Shown: in pieces, positions 37,447 to 45,921 of the stretch | How positions within the stretch are numbered: position 1 is the stretch's first letter | How the letters are laid out: each line of letters starts with the position of its first letter | From: an uncultured Alphaproteobacteria bacterium | GTDB lineage: Bacteria > Pseudomonadota > Alphaproteobacteria > HIMB59 | Reading direction: 5' to 3' | Assembly (NCBI GenBank): GCA_902518505.1 | Contig: CABYGG010000004.1 | Span: forward strand, 35,855-99,854 | DNA: 64,000 nt | Notes under the pieces: model-generated | Told to the model about the DNA's origin: nothing | The model's database searches: none | Seen by the model: only the letters and a program-made list of their open reading frames with translations | Translations under genes and position numbers: made by a program

Positions 37447-38717
37447 TGAAAGTTGTAAATAAAAAATGGATTTTTGATAATCTCAACTCATCTGTAAATA
37501 CAAATTCTACTGTAAGTTTAACTGTAAAAAAAATTATACAGGACATAAAAAAAAATAAGGATGTAGCTTTATTAAAGTATGTAAAAAAGTTTGAGAACAA
37601 AAAAGCAAATTTAAAAAGTATAATTATTCCAAAAAAAACTTTAAAAAATGCTTATAATTCTCTTTCAAATGAAAGTAAAAAATCTCTTAGATTAGCCTAC
37701 AAAAGAATTTTTTATTATCACTCAAAACAAAAAAAAACATCATATTCTTTTAAAGATCAACTCGACTCGAAGTTTTATATTGAATGGAAACCAATTGAAA
37801 ATGTTGGTTTATACATCCCTGGTGGGTTAGCTTCTTATCCATCAACTGTTTTAATGACAGCTATACCTGCAAAAATAGCCGAGGTCCCAAATATTATGAT
37901 TTGTGTTCCTTCTCAAAATGGTCAAACATCAAAACTAACTCTTGCAGCTGCATATTTATGTGGTGTAAATGTTGTTTACAACGTTGGTGGTGCTCAAGCA
38001 ATCGCAGCTCTCGCTTTTGGCACAAAAATAATAAAAAAGGCAGATAAAGTATTTGGCCCAGGAAACCAATACGTAGCTGAAGCAAAAAAACAATTATTTG
38101 GAGTTATAGGAATAGATTTACCAGCTGGTCCATCTGAGGTCTTAGTAATAGCAAATAATAATTCTAATCCTACTTGGATAGCCTACGATGTTCTCGCCCA
38201 AGGCGAACATGACCCTAATGCAAAAACGTATGTTTTATCTAAATCCAAAAATATTCTAATTAAAGTTAAAAATGAACTTAAAAGAATTATGGAAGAGACA
38301 AAATTTAAAAATGTTGATCAATCTATAAAAAATAATTGCAATTTAATTTTAGCTAAGAGTCAAAAAGAGATATATGAAATTTCAAATTTTATTGCTCCAG
38401 AACATCTTCATATTCATGAAAAATTTAATAAAAATATATTAAAAAATATTAAAAACGCTGGATCAGTATTTTTAGGTGAAAAATCCCCTGTTGCTTTGGG
38501 AGATTATACAATTGGAACTAATCACGTATTACCCACAGATCAAACTGCAAAATTTTCATCTGGTTTGGGTGTTGAAGATTACACTAAAAAAACAGTTTTC
38601 ATTGACCCTAGAAAAAAAACTTTAAAGAAAATCGCAAATCACACAATTAATCTTGCAAGACAAGAAGGGCTTGAGGCACACGCTTTATCAGTTGAAATTA
38701 GAAAGATCAAACCATAA
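37446..38717 (+). CDS. hisD: Histidinol dehydrogenase
   Basis: Performs the last two oxidations of histidine synthesis, 423 residues, GTG start sharing its first base with the hisG stop. 'YIPGGLASYPSTVLMTAIPA', 'VFGPGNQYVAEAKKQLFG', 'DLPAGPSEVLVIA', 'QGEHDPNA' and 'GTNHVLPTDQTAKFSSGLGV' are the conserved blocks with zinc and catalytic residues. It lies between hisG and infA. Confidence 0.97.
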   Translation: MKVVNKKWIFDNLNSSVNTNSTVSLTVKKIIQDIKKNKDVALLKYVKKFENKKANLKSIIIPKKTLKNAYNSLSNESKKSLRLAYKRIFYYHSKQKKTSYSFKDQLDSKFYIEWKPIENVGLYIPGGLASYPSTVLMTAIPAKIAEVPNIMICVPSQNGQTSKLTLAAAYLCGVNVVYNVGGAQAIAALAFGTKIIKKADKVFGPGNQYVAEAKKQLFGVIGIDLPAGPSEVLVIANNNSNPTWIAYDVLAQGEHDPNAKTYVLSKSKNILIKVKNELKRIMEETKFKNVDQSIKNNCNLILAKSQKEIYEISNFIAPEHLHIHEKFNKNILKNIKNAGSVFLGEKSPVALGDYTIGTNHVLPTDQTAKFSSGLGVEDYTKKTVFIDPRKKTLKKIANHTINLARQEGLEAHALSVEIRKIKP

Positions 38718-38728
38718 TATAGAACTTT

Positions 38729-38950
38729 ATGTCCAAAGAAGATGCGATAGAATTTCAAGGTGTAGTTTCAGAGCTACTTCCAAATGCTATGTTTAAAGTA
38801 AAGCTTGATAATGACCATGAAGTCATAGCCCATACATCTGGAAAAATGAGAAAAAATAGAATTAGAGTGCTCGCAGGAGACCGAGTAACAGTTGAAATGA
38901 CACCATATGATTTAACTAAGGGCAGAATAACATTTAGGTCGAAGAACTAA
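38729..38950 (+). CDS. infA: Translation initiation factor IF-1
   Basis: A 73-residue S1/OB-fold protein that binds the A site of the 30S subunit. '[20 protein letters not shown]', '[19 protein letters not shown]' and '[13 protein letters not shown]' are near-canonical IF-1 sequence. It follows hisD by 11 bases and precedes RNase E/G by 28. In many alphaproteobacteria a maf gene separates infA from the RNase; it is absent here. Confidence 0.97.
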   Translation: MSKEDAIEFQGVVSELLPNAMFKVKLDNDHEVIAHTSGKMRKNRIRVLAGDRVTVEMTPYDLTKGRITFRSKN

Positions 38951-38978
38951 TGAATAATTTTTTAAAAGGAGCAATGTC

Positions 38979-40106
38979 ATGTCTACAAAACTTATTGTTA
39001 CAAACTACAAAAATTTTAAGTGCGGAGTTAAACTAAATGAAGGGGAATTGGTTAATATTCGTTTTCAACCCAACGAAGATGTTAAGATAGGTGATATCTA
39101 TAAAGTAAAAATTACAGAAATTTTACCTAATGATAGTGGAGCATTCGTATCTTACGGTAACGGAGATCAAAGAGGTTTCTTTAAAAGAATAAACTTTCCT
39201 AATGGCGATAAGGCGCATGAAGGACAATTTTTATTACTTCAAGTAAGAAGCATAGGCTCAAAAGATAAAGTCCATCTTTTTACGAACAATGTAATTTTAA
39301 CTGGTAAATTTATAAATTTATTACCATATGGTGATGAAATTATTCTAAGTAGAAGAACTAGAAAAAATTTAGACACAAATCAACAAGATAAAATTATGGA
39401 TGCTCTGAGTGAATCTGAAGTGGGATTGATCGCTAGGCATAATCTTATTCCCGAAAACATTGAAATAGCTCAATCCGAGTTAAGCGATTTAAATAGCCAA
39501 TGGAAAGAGATAGAGTTAAATGCAAAAGAATTAAGTGATGAGGGTCTTGTATTCCAAAATACATATTTTGATCAAAACTTTGTTTGTGATTATTCCGATA
39601 AAAATACTGATCAAATAATTTTTAGTGAAAACGATCGATTTGAAAGAGTAAAAAACTGGGATGAAAAACTAGACTCTACTTTTGCAAAACTATGTGAAGA
39701 GATGTCCAATGAACAAATTGAAGAGGTCTTTAATTTAAGTGAAAAAATAGATTATTTAATTGGTCACAATTACGATTTGCCTAGCGGGGGTAATATTATG
39801 ATTGGTAAAACAGATGCTCTTACAGCCATTGATGTTAATACAGGTTCAGCTAAAAGATTTGATACAAATAGAGAGGCTATTCAATTAATTTCCAAACTCA
39901 TAAAATTAAAAAATATATCTGGGAAAGTAGTTATTGACCCAGTAGCAAGTGATCAAAATACACTCAGAAAACTTGTAGGTATGTTAAAGAATGAATTTAA
40001 AGATGATTTAAGTATTACAAATGTTTATGGCTACACAAGGGGCGGGCTTTTAGAGTTGAGCAGATCAAGAAACGATCGCTCTATTGATGAATTAAACCTT
40101 CAATAG
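38979..40106 (+). CDS. rng: Ribonuclease E/G family protein, compact form
   Basis: Endoribonuclease of the RNase E/G family, 375 residues. An S1-like N-terminal segment ('IGDIYKVKITEILPNDSGAFVSY') is followed by the DNase-I-like catalytic part with both metal-binding aspartates in 'AIDVNTGSAKRFDTN' and 'VVIDPVAS'. The chain ends soon after, so the zinc-link (CPxxC) and small dimer domain of E. coli RNase G/E are lacking. Short homologues at this locus are normal in alphaproteobacteria, so I do not call it a pseudogene. A AAAAGGAG ribosome site precedes the start. Confidence 0.9.
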   Translation: MSTKLIVTNYKNFKCGVKLNEGELVNIRFQPNEDVKIGDIYKVKITEILPNDSGAFVSYGNGDQRGFFKRINFPNGDKAHEGQFLLLQVRSIGSKDKVHLFTNNVILTGKFINLLPYGDEIILSRRTRKNLDTNQQDKIMDALSESEVGLIARHNLIPENIEIAQSELSDLNSQWKEIELNAKELSDEGLVFQNTYFDQNFVCDYSDKNTDQIIFSENDRFERVKNWDEKLDSTFAKLCEEMSNEQIEEVFNLSEKIDYLIGHNYDLPSGGNIMIGKTDALTAIDVNTGSAKRFDTNREAIQLISKLIKLKNISGKVVIDPVASDQNTLRKLVGMLKNEFKDDLSITNVYGYTRGGLLELSRSRNDRSIDELNLQ

Positions 40107-40116
40107 TCTCTGAAAG

Positions 40117-40192
<76 letters not shown>

Positions 40193-40239
40193 GTAGCGCA
40201 TAATTCTTATTACAAATAGTTTCTTTTTACTAGTAAAAA

Positions 40240-40437
40240 TTAGTTATCTGCTGAACAGGACATATCATTTCCACAACAGGTTGGAGATTTGATTTTACCG
40301 TGATCATTTGGGCACTTGGATATTTGCACTTTTGATCCATTATCTAGCTTTAGCACATCATCAACTAAAGGTGCATCACATTTTCCACATGTTGCATTTA
40401 CTGACATTCCACAATTTGAACATTCGTAAGTTGCCAT
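40240..40437 (-). CDS. Small multi-cysteine zinc-ribbon protein
   Basis: A 65-residue protein with nine cysteines arranged as ribbons: 'YECSNCGMSV', 'CGKCDAPL', 'SKCPNDHG' and 'CCGNDMSC'. It is likely cytoplasmic and binds one or two zinc ions. An AGGAG ribosome binding site sits just before the ATG. Homologous short zinc-ribbon proteins occur in marine alphaproteobacteria, with no assigned function. It is divergent from the MazG-like gene. Confidence 0.8.
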   Translation of the reverse strand: MATYECSNCGMSVNATCGKCDAPLVDDVLKLDNGSKVQISKCPNDHGKIKSPTCCGNDMSCSADN

Positions 40438-40524
40438 ATTTTCTCCTATAATAAGATCCTATAAATTTAAAATGAAAATGAAATAAAATTATTTTCAACT
40501 ATATATAAAGATTAGAGGTTATTA

Positions 40525-40896
40525 ATGACAAATTTTGAAAAAGTTAGGTTATTTATGAAAACATACGGTCAAGAGGTTAAAGATAAAGCTGGATTTAGTG
40601 ACGCAAAGACCAACAAGTTGAGAATAGACCTTATCAAAGAAGAATTAGAAGAATTAACTGAAGCAATGCAGGATAAAAATTTACTTGAGGTGGCAGATGC
40701 ATTGACTGACATACTTTATGTCACTTATGGAGCAGGTCATGCTTTTGGTATTGATTTAGATAAATGTTTTGAGGAAGTTCAAAACTCTAACATGAGTAAA
40801 TTAGGTGAGGATGGGAAACCTATATTTAATGAGGCTGGAAAAGTGATGAAAGGCCCAAATTATTTTAAACCAGACCTTTCAAAATATTTAAATTAA
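40525..40896 (+). CDS. MazG-like / PRA-PH-fold nucleotide pyrophosphohydrolase
   Basis: A 123-residue all-alpha NTP pyrophosphohydrolase. The metal-binding motif is seen as 'IKEELEELTEAMQDKN' followed by 'VADALTDILYVTYG' (EExxE...ExxD pattern). C-terminal 'NMSKLGEDGKPIFNEAGKVM' followed by 'KGPNYFKPDL' is typical of the phage- and proteobacterial phosphoribosyl-ATP-pyrophosphohydrolase-like subgroup. It may clean up nucleotide pools; a role in histidine synthesis (HisE) is less likely given the C-terminus. It abuts the convergent NTF2-like gene with no gap. Confidence 0.88.
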   Translation: MTNFEKVRLFMKTYGQEVKDKAGFSDAKTNKLRIDLIKEELEELTEAMQDKNLLEVADALTDILYVTYGAGHAFGIDLDKCFEEVQNSNMSKLGEDGKPIFNEAGKVMKGPNYFKPDLSKYLN

Positions 40897-41217
40897 TTAC
40901 TTTGGCATATTTGTAGCACCAGTTTCTAAAGAAAAGATTTTACCATCTTTGAAAGTGAATACCGCCATAACTGCCTGTGTATTACCATCTGAAAAAGTTA
41001 CAAATGAGTGCTCAATCCCAATTTCATCATTTTCATAAATAATTCTAACCTTGTCTCTATTGATATCGTCACTCATTGCCCACTGTATAACATCTTGTTT
41101 GGTTAAAACTTTTCCAGAGGCATGCATTGTGAATTTATAATCATCATGAAGCACCTCATTCATTCCAGCTTCATCTTTATTCATAAAGACCTCATCGTAT
41201 TTTTTTAATATTGACAT
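40897..41217 (-). CDS. NTF2/SnoaL-like fold protein
   Basis: A 106-residue alpha-beta cone-fold protein: helix 'LKKYDEVFMNKDEAGMNEVL', then 'HDDYKFTMHASGKVLTKQDV' and beta strands ('HSFVTFSDGNTQAVMAVFTF'). Proteins of this fold are small enzymes or ligand binders with varied roles. It follows a 100-residue protein by 14 bases on the same strand, likely one transcript. No specific function assignable. Confidence 0.75.
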   Translation of the reverse strand: MSILKKYDEVFMNKDEAGMNEVLHDDYKFTMHASGKVLTKQDVIQWAMSDDINRDKVRIIYENDEIGIEHSFVTFSDGNTQAVMAVFTFKDGKIFSLETGATNMPK

Positions 41218-41231
41218 TTTTGATCCTTTTT

Positions 41232-41534
41232 TTATTCGTCTAATGAGACTTGCGTTAATTCAAACAATTCAATACTTTGTATACATTCATCATAAATTGG
41301 CTTCATCACTGGGTTAGTTCCTTTAACGATACCCATCATTTCCTCTTCATTATGAACATGAACTTTAAACATGATACCGCTTTTATCAGGTAAAATTCCA
41401 GGAACTGTTTTTTCTACATGTGCTGCAGCTTTCCTCATTGCCATCCCCTCTTCAGATTGAAAAAAAGCCATAAATTTTTCAAATTTACCCTCACCTTCTT
41501 TTAATCTACCAATTGCTAACATCATTTTTTCCAT
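41232..41534 (-). CDS. Small ferredoxin-like-fold protein, unknown
   Basis: A 100-residue protein, start supported by an AAAGGAG site. 'MLAIGRLKEGEGKFEKFMAF' followed by 'FQSEEGMAMRKAA' and 'IMFKVHVHNEEEMMGIVKG' suggest a beta-alpha-beta fold like dimeric alpha-beta-barrel proteins (antibiotic-monooxygenase or NIPSNAP-like). No catalytic residue pattern is evident. Likely co-transcribed with the NTF2-like gene. Confidence 0.7.
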   Translation of the reverse strand: MEKMMLAIGRLKEGEGKFEKFMAFFQSEEGMAMRKAAAHVEKTVPGILPDKSGIMFKVHVHNEEEMMGIVKGTNPVMKPIYDECIQSIELFELTQVSLDE

Positions 41535-41666
41535 GATTACACTCTCCTTTGTTAAGTTTACTTTAGCTTATTATTTAAAAAAAATATTAATTTTTTATTA
41601 ATACCATTATGCAAATAAATCATAATTTAGTTTCATCCAGCATAATTCAAAGTCGTAATAACAATT

Positions 41667-41858
41667 ATGAAAACTATTTTTAAAATTGGTTCCAAAAGTT
41701 ACACACTTAAATATCAAAGAAAAATGTCAGAGGGTGAAGTAAATAAAATGAAGTCTTTTGTTACTAATAAAGGTGAAAAATTACAAAAGAGCAGTAAATT
41801 TAAAATTGTTGATATCCAAGACTCAAATGATCAGAAAATATACAAAATAAATTTGTAA
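41667..41858 (+). CDS. Small basic protein, unknown
   Basis: A 63-residue lysine-rich frame ('KTIFKIGSKSYTLKYQRKMS') with alternating beta-like and helical segments and no cysteine or membrane part. It starts 132 bases from the divergent 100-residue gene. Codon content and charge pattern look protein-like, but nothing identifies a family. Confidence 0.5.
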   Translation: MKTIFKIGSKSYTLKYQRKMSEGEVNKMKSFVTNKGEKLQKSSKFKIVDIQDSNDQKIYKINL

Positions 41859-41956
41859 TTTTTATATTTATTATTGTAGGATTTATTTAATTAAATTAAA
41901 ATTTTTTTAAAGTAAAATAAGATCTACCATAATAGCCCTAGTCTTTAGTGTGAGTC

Positions 41957-41979
41957 ATAGATATGCTATTTTTATCTAT
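41957..41979. promoter_or_regulatory. Inverted repeat before the DUF4910 gene
   Basis: Arms ATAGATA and TATCTAT (7 bp) around a 9-base loop, about 50 bases before the GTG at 42031, in a 172-base intergenic region. It could be an operator or the 5' end of the leader; AT-rich composition makes chance possible. Confidence 0.2.
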
Positions 41980-42030
41980 AGTCTAAATATATTCTATTCT
42001 TAAAAGATTTTATCCCCTTTTTAATCTAAT

Positions 42031-43341
42031 GTGTTAGATTTTAATGTGAGTTTAAAAAAATATTATAATATTGCTAAGACCAAACTTTTCCCGATTAATA
42101 GAAGCCTAACCGGTAGAGGTGTAATTGATACTCTAAAAATTATAAAGAAAGAATTTCCTAGACTTAAAATTAAAAATTTAAATTCCGGTACAAAAGTTTT
42201 TGATTGGAAAATCCCACCGGAATGGAATGTAAAAGATGCCTACGTAATTGATAAGTATGGTAAAAAAATTATTGATTTCAAAAATAATAATTTACATTTA
42301 GTTGGATACTCTACCCCCATTAATAAAAATATCTCAAAAAAAGAATTATTCAAAAATATATACTTTTTAAAAAATCAACCTAATGCTATTCCATATATTA
42401 CCTCATATTATGAAAAAAGATGGGGCTTTTGTATTTCTTTTGAAGAATTTCAAATTTTTAATAAACGTTATACCTCTAAAGATAAATTTAAAGTGGTTAT
42501 TAACTCTAATTTAAATAGTAAAGGTAAATTATGTTATGGAGAAATAATATTAAAAGGCAAATCTAAAGAAGAAATACTTATCTCTACATACATTTGCCAT
42601 CCTTCAATGGCAAATAATGAATTATCCGGTCCTATAGTATCTATGAGTTTGATAAAATATTTTCAAAATAAAAATTTAAATAAAACGCTTAGATTTATTT
42701 TTATTCCAGAAACAATTGGAGCAATATCTTATTTACATAGAAATATCGAATATTTAAAAAAAAATGTGATCGGAGGATACATTCTCTCATGTATTGGAGA
42801 TGAAAGAGAACACTCTTGCATGTTTTCAAAATACCAAAACTCTCCATCTGATGAAGCTTTAATTGAAGCATACAAATCATTAAATATTAAAAATTATAGA
42901 GTTTATTCTTTCTTAAAGAGAGGCTCAGATGAAAGGCAATATAATTCACCTAATGTAGATTTAAAAATTACATCTATTTTCAGAACAAAATATCTTGAAT
43001 ATCCTGAGTACCATACCTCATTAGATAATTTTAATCTTGTGACTTTTAAAGGCTGCCTTGGAGGTTTTAGAGTTGCAAAAAAATCAATTGAAATATTATT
43101 AGAAAGAATTTACCCAAAAAGTAAAATAATTGCAGAACCACAAATGGGGAAAAGAGGATTATATCCAAATATTTCTAATAAAACTCAGAACAATTTAATA
43201 AATAGTTATATGGATTTTCTTCAATATGCAGATGGAACAAATTCTTTAGAAAAAATAGCCACTCTGATAAAGGTAGATTTAAAGACTGTAAGAAAAATTT
43301 ATAGAGTTTTACATAAAAATAGCTTATTTAATAACTCATGA
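42031..43341 (+). CDS. DUF4910/DUF2172 aminopeptidase-like protein with winged-helix C-terminus
   Basis: A 436-residue protein with GTG start. The N-terminal 'FPINRSLTGRGVIDTLKI' and 'FDWKIPPEWNVKDAYVI' are typical of this family, often found in surface polysaccharide loci. M28-like metal ligands may be in 'STYICHPSMANNELSGP', 'FIPETIGAISYLHRN' and 'EYHTSLDNF'. The last about 60 residues ('SLEKIATLIKVDLKTVRKIY') form a winged-helix. It overlaps the next methyltransferase by 4 bases. The real substrate of the family is not known; modification of sugar-linked amino groups is a common guess. Confidence 0.88.
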   Translation: MLDFNVSLKKYYNIAKTKLFPINRSLTGRGVIDTLKIIKKEFPRLKIKNLNSGTKVFDWKIPPEWNVKDAYVIDKYGKKIIDFKNNNLHLVGYSTPINKNISKKELFKNIYFLKNQPNAIPYITSYYEKRWGFCISFEEFQIFNKRYTSKDKFKVVINSNLNSKGKLCYGEIILKGKSKEEILISTYICHPSMANNELSGPIVSMSLIKYFQNKNLNKTLRFIFIPETIGAISYLHRNIEYLKKNVIGGYILSCIGDEREHSCMFSKYQNSPSDEALIEAYKSLNIKNYRVYSFLKRGSDERQYNSPNVDLKITSIFRTKYLEYPEYHTSLDNFNLVTFKGCLGGFRVAKKSIEILLERIYPKSKIIAEPQMGKRGLYPNISNKTQNNLINSYMDFLQYADGTNSLEKIATLIKVDLKTVRKIYRVLHKNSLFNNS

Positions 43342-44204
43342 AAAAAACTAAAGCTTTTCAGTTTTTTAATAAGAGCTTTTCAGTAAATGATTACTCTGAT
43401 ATGTATAAAAAATTAAGGTTAGATATTAGGTATCCAGCCAATGTCAAGAGAGAACAAATATTTATCAAACTCCTCAAAGAGCATAAACCAAAAAAAATTG
43501 TGGATGCCGGTTGTGGAGCTGGAATGCCATTAATACACATAAAAAAACAAGGTTTTAATATTATTGGCTATGACAAAGCAGAAAATATGATTTTAGAGGC
43601 AAAAAAAAATCTTGAATTATATAGACTACCCTCTGATTTAGTTTTTATCGATGATTTTGAAAATCCAAAAAAAATAAAAAATAATTCAGTTGATTGCATT
43701 CTTGGTATGGGAGCATTTTATTATGCAAAAAATGTAAAAAAAACTCTTCTTAACCAGAAAAAAAAACTAAAGAAAAATGGTAGATTAATTTTTTCATTAA
43801 GAAATAGATTATTTGATATAGTCACTTTAAATAATTACACTAAATCATTTTTAGATGAAATTTATGAAGTAAAAAAATTAAAGAAAGAATGGAAAAATCA
43901 ATATAAACATTTAACTAAGAATTTTACTGATAGAAAAATAACTAAGTTAGAAAAAAATATAGATGAGGAGGGTGTATATAACCACATTCCTCATAATCCT
44001 ATAACTATAAGTGACGAAATGTCAAAGTTAGGCTTATCTGTTGAGGGTATTTATTTTTATCATTACCACGCATTTCCCCCCGTATTTGAAACTTATGATA
44101 GTCTACATTTTAGAAAAAATTCCTGGAAAATAGAAAACCCAATAGATTGGAGAGGCTACTTCTTAGCCTCTACATTCATTGTTGATTGTAAAAAAGTTTC
44201 ATAA
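43338..44204 (+). CDS. SAM-dependent methyltransferase
   Basis: A 288-residue class I methyltransferase. Motif I 'IVDAGCGAGMPLIHIKKQG' and motif II 'IIGYDKAENMILEAKK' are clear, with 'NSVDCILGMGAFYYAKNVKK' as the post-motif strand. An additional C-terminal part of about 100 residues ('YHYHAFPPVFETYD') may bind a sugar or lipid acceptor. Overlap with the DUF4910 gene points to a joint role in glycan decoration. Lysine-rich, strongly AT codon use like its neighbours. Confidence 0.87.
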   Translation: MKKTKAFQFFNKSFSVNDYSDMYKKLRLDIRYPANVKREQIFIKLLKEHKPKKIVDAGCGAGMPLIHIKKQGFNIIGYDKAENMILEAKKNLELYRLPSDLVFIDDFENPKKIKNNSVDCILGMGAFYYAKNVKKTLLNQKKKLKKNGRLIFSLRNRLFDIVTLNNYTKSFLDEIYEVKKLKKEWKNQYKHLTKNFTDRKITKLEKNIDEEGVYNHIPHNPITISDEMSKLGLSVEGIYFYHYHAFPPVFETYDSLHFRKNSWKIENPIDWRGYFLASTFIVDCKKVS

Positions 44205-44350
44205 GTTTTACACAATATTTTTTAAATTAATTTTTTTATGAATTTTAATAAATATTAATAATCTTTATCAACAATATTCCGATTATTTAAAAATACAAAT
44301 TTTTGATAATTGATTTAAGAATTTCATTGGAATTTTTTTGCCGTCAAGTA

Positions 44351-45394
44351 TTATAATTTTTTGTAGATATACTCTCTATATCTACCACTACCTCCAGTAA
44401 ATGGTGTTAAATACTTGCTTAATAAACTGTATTTTTTCTTATCTATCGGAAAATTATCTGCCACTACCTCAACATGTCTTTCTGATTTTGGAAAGAGAAG
44501 GTAATTTGAATTCTCATGATAAAAAAACTTTGTTTTACCTAAATTGATGAGGTTAAAATATTCTAAAATTGTATTTTGATCCATTTCACAAAGCGAGCGA
44601 CTATTAAAAATTAAATCGCTTTTTGGTATCATCTTCCATATGCTTTTTACTTCATCTGCCAAAATAAGGTTAACCATTTTTTCCTTTATCTTACTTTTTT
44701 TCTCAGTAATTAAGTTCACAGGTATTCCGTTTTTCACTAGATAAAAATAAGTTACTATGAGTGCTGGAAATAAATCCATGTTCACTACTGTACAGTTTCC
44801 TTCGAAACGCTTCCAATTTTGAAGACATAGCCCACCATAACCACCACCTATCTCAATTATGAAAGGAGCAATTGCATTTTCTAATAATTTACAAATTTTA
44901 AAACTGTAATAATAATGACGTGGAGTATCCGGTAAAATAAAATGTCCATCTATTTTTAAACCATAAGGATTTCCGAAATCAGATGTTAAATCTAAAATAT
45001 TATTGATATCAGAAAACTCAAAACAACTGTCAACGTTGCACAATATATCTGATTTAACTGAGTCTGGTGAAGATACAGCATCTAAAAAGGAAGGGCTCAA
45101 ATAACCATAAGTCGCTTCATTTCTGAACATATTTGTTAAAAATTTAGAAATAACATCTATTTTTCCTTTATATAATGCATCTATAAAGTTATTTTGTTTC
45201 TGCTTTTGTAACCATTCCCACTCCCCTGTTCCATCATTATCCTTAGGAATTTTTTCAGAAAAAACACCCATAATTTCCTCAACAATATGCTCATTTACTT
45301 TACTATCTAGACTTGTATTTTTAAAATCAAAGACGCAATCGTTAATGCTAGGATGAGCTTTTATTTCTATTGATGCAAAAGATTTTCTTTCCAT
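44351..45394 (-). CDS. Putative sugar O-methyltransferase
   Basis: A 347-residue protein. 'APFIIEIGGGYGGLCLQNW', 'CTVVNMDLFPALIVTYFYLV', and 'DLIFNSRSLCEMDQNTILEYF' match the putative sugar O-methyltransferase family found in O-antigen and capsule loci. It is oriented opposite to the DUF4910-methyltransferase pair and next to the tmRNA gene. The intergenic stretch 44205-44350 shows nothing recognisable. Confidence 0.82.
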   Translation of the reverse strand: MERKSFASIEIKAHPSINDCVFDFKNTSLDSKVNEHIVEEIMGVFSEKIPKDNDGTGEWEWLQKQKQNNFIDALYKGKIDVISKFLTNMFRNEATYGYLSPSFLDAVSSPDSVKSDILCNVDSCFEFSDINNILDLTSDFGNPYGLKIDGHFILPDTPRHYYYSFKICKLLENAIAPFIIEIGGGYGGLCLQNWKRFEGNCTVVNMDLFPALIVTYFYLVKNGIPVNLITEKKSKIKEKMVNLILADEVKSIWKMIPKSDLIFNSRSLCEMDQNTILEYFNLINLGKTKFFYHENSNYLLFPKSERHVEVVADNFPIDKKKYSLLSKYLTPFTGGSGRYREYIYKKL

Positions 45395-45414
45395 TTTTTC
45401 AAATACCTTTAATT

Positions 45415-45427
45415 GTTAATTATTAAC
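45415..45427. promoter_or_regulatory. Short palindrome upstream of the sugar O-methyltransferase
   Basis: GTTAAT-T-ATTAAC, a perfect 6-bp inverted repeat with one central base, 20-33 bases before the start codon at 45394. It is a plausible operator site. The rest of 45428-45611 holds AT-rich DNA with no gene that I can support. Confidence 0.25.
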
Positions 45428-45614
45428 AGAAAATAACATTTTTTTGTAATAATTCATTGTGTAACTCACTTAGAGCTTAAAAAATAAATTATCAAATATG
45501 CTATATTATTCTTAACAGTTGTTCTTTTAAATAACCTTTTTCGTAAATAAACAAGATTTGTAGTATATTTCGAAGACGTTTTTAAAAAAATTATTCATAT
45601 CATTAGAAAATATT

Positions 45615-45882
45615 AAAAAGGTGGGGCGTTCTGTTGCCCGGCCGCCCCAAAGCCGCGCTTACCTAATTAGATTAAGCAGCGAGTGCTAATTCATTATCGT
45701 TAGCAATTATTTTAAGTTTCTATGTCGAAGAAACGCTTACAACGAGCAAAAACTATATCCTTCAGAGCACGTCAAACCTATATCACCCCCATAAAAATTT
45801 TATGGTGGAGGTGTCGGGTACCGCCCCCGAGTCCGATACACCTATTACATATAGCGTTTATTGCTATAGTTGATAAACAACG
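45615..45882 (-). ncRNA. ssrA: Circularly permuted (two-piece) tmRNA
   Basis: Minus strand. The acceptor fragment comes first: T-arm TCGGG-GGCGGTA-CCCGA and CACCTCCACCA ending at 45803. A 12-base spacer TAAAATTTTTAT (45802-45791) follows, then the 5' end GGGGGTGAT at 45790. GGGGGTG pairs with CACCTCC over 7 bp, with G-U at the third pair, the alanine identity element. The tag frame (45704-45672) reads ANDNELALAA-stop, preceded by ATAATT. P2 can form from ATATAG and CTATAT. The coding piece ends in a GGGGCG/CGCCCC hairpin with a T run at 45619-45615. A -10-like TATTAT lies at 45891-45886. Ends are approximate. Confidence 0.93.
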
Positions 45883-45921
45883 TAGATAATATAGTCTAAT
45901 AAATGAATCCTTTAAACACCT

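Noticed and set aside
38979-40106. RNase E/G as a truncated pseudogene
   Set aside because: Catalytic aspartates and S1 part are intact, and short homologues are usual at this locus.
42031-45400. Prophage or integrative element
   Set aside because: No integrase, transposase, terminal repeat or phage gene was seen; only cargo-like genes next to ssrA.
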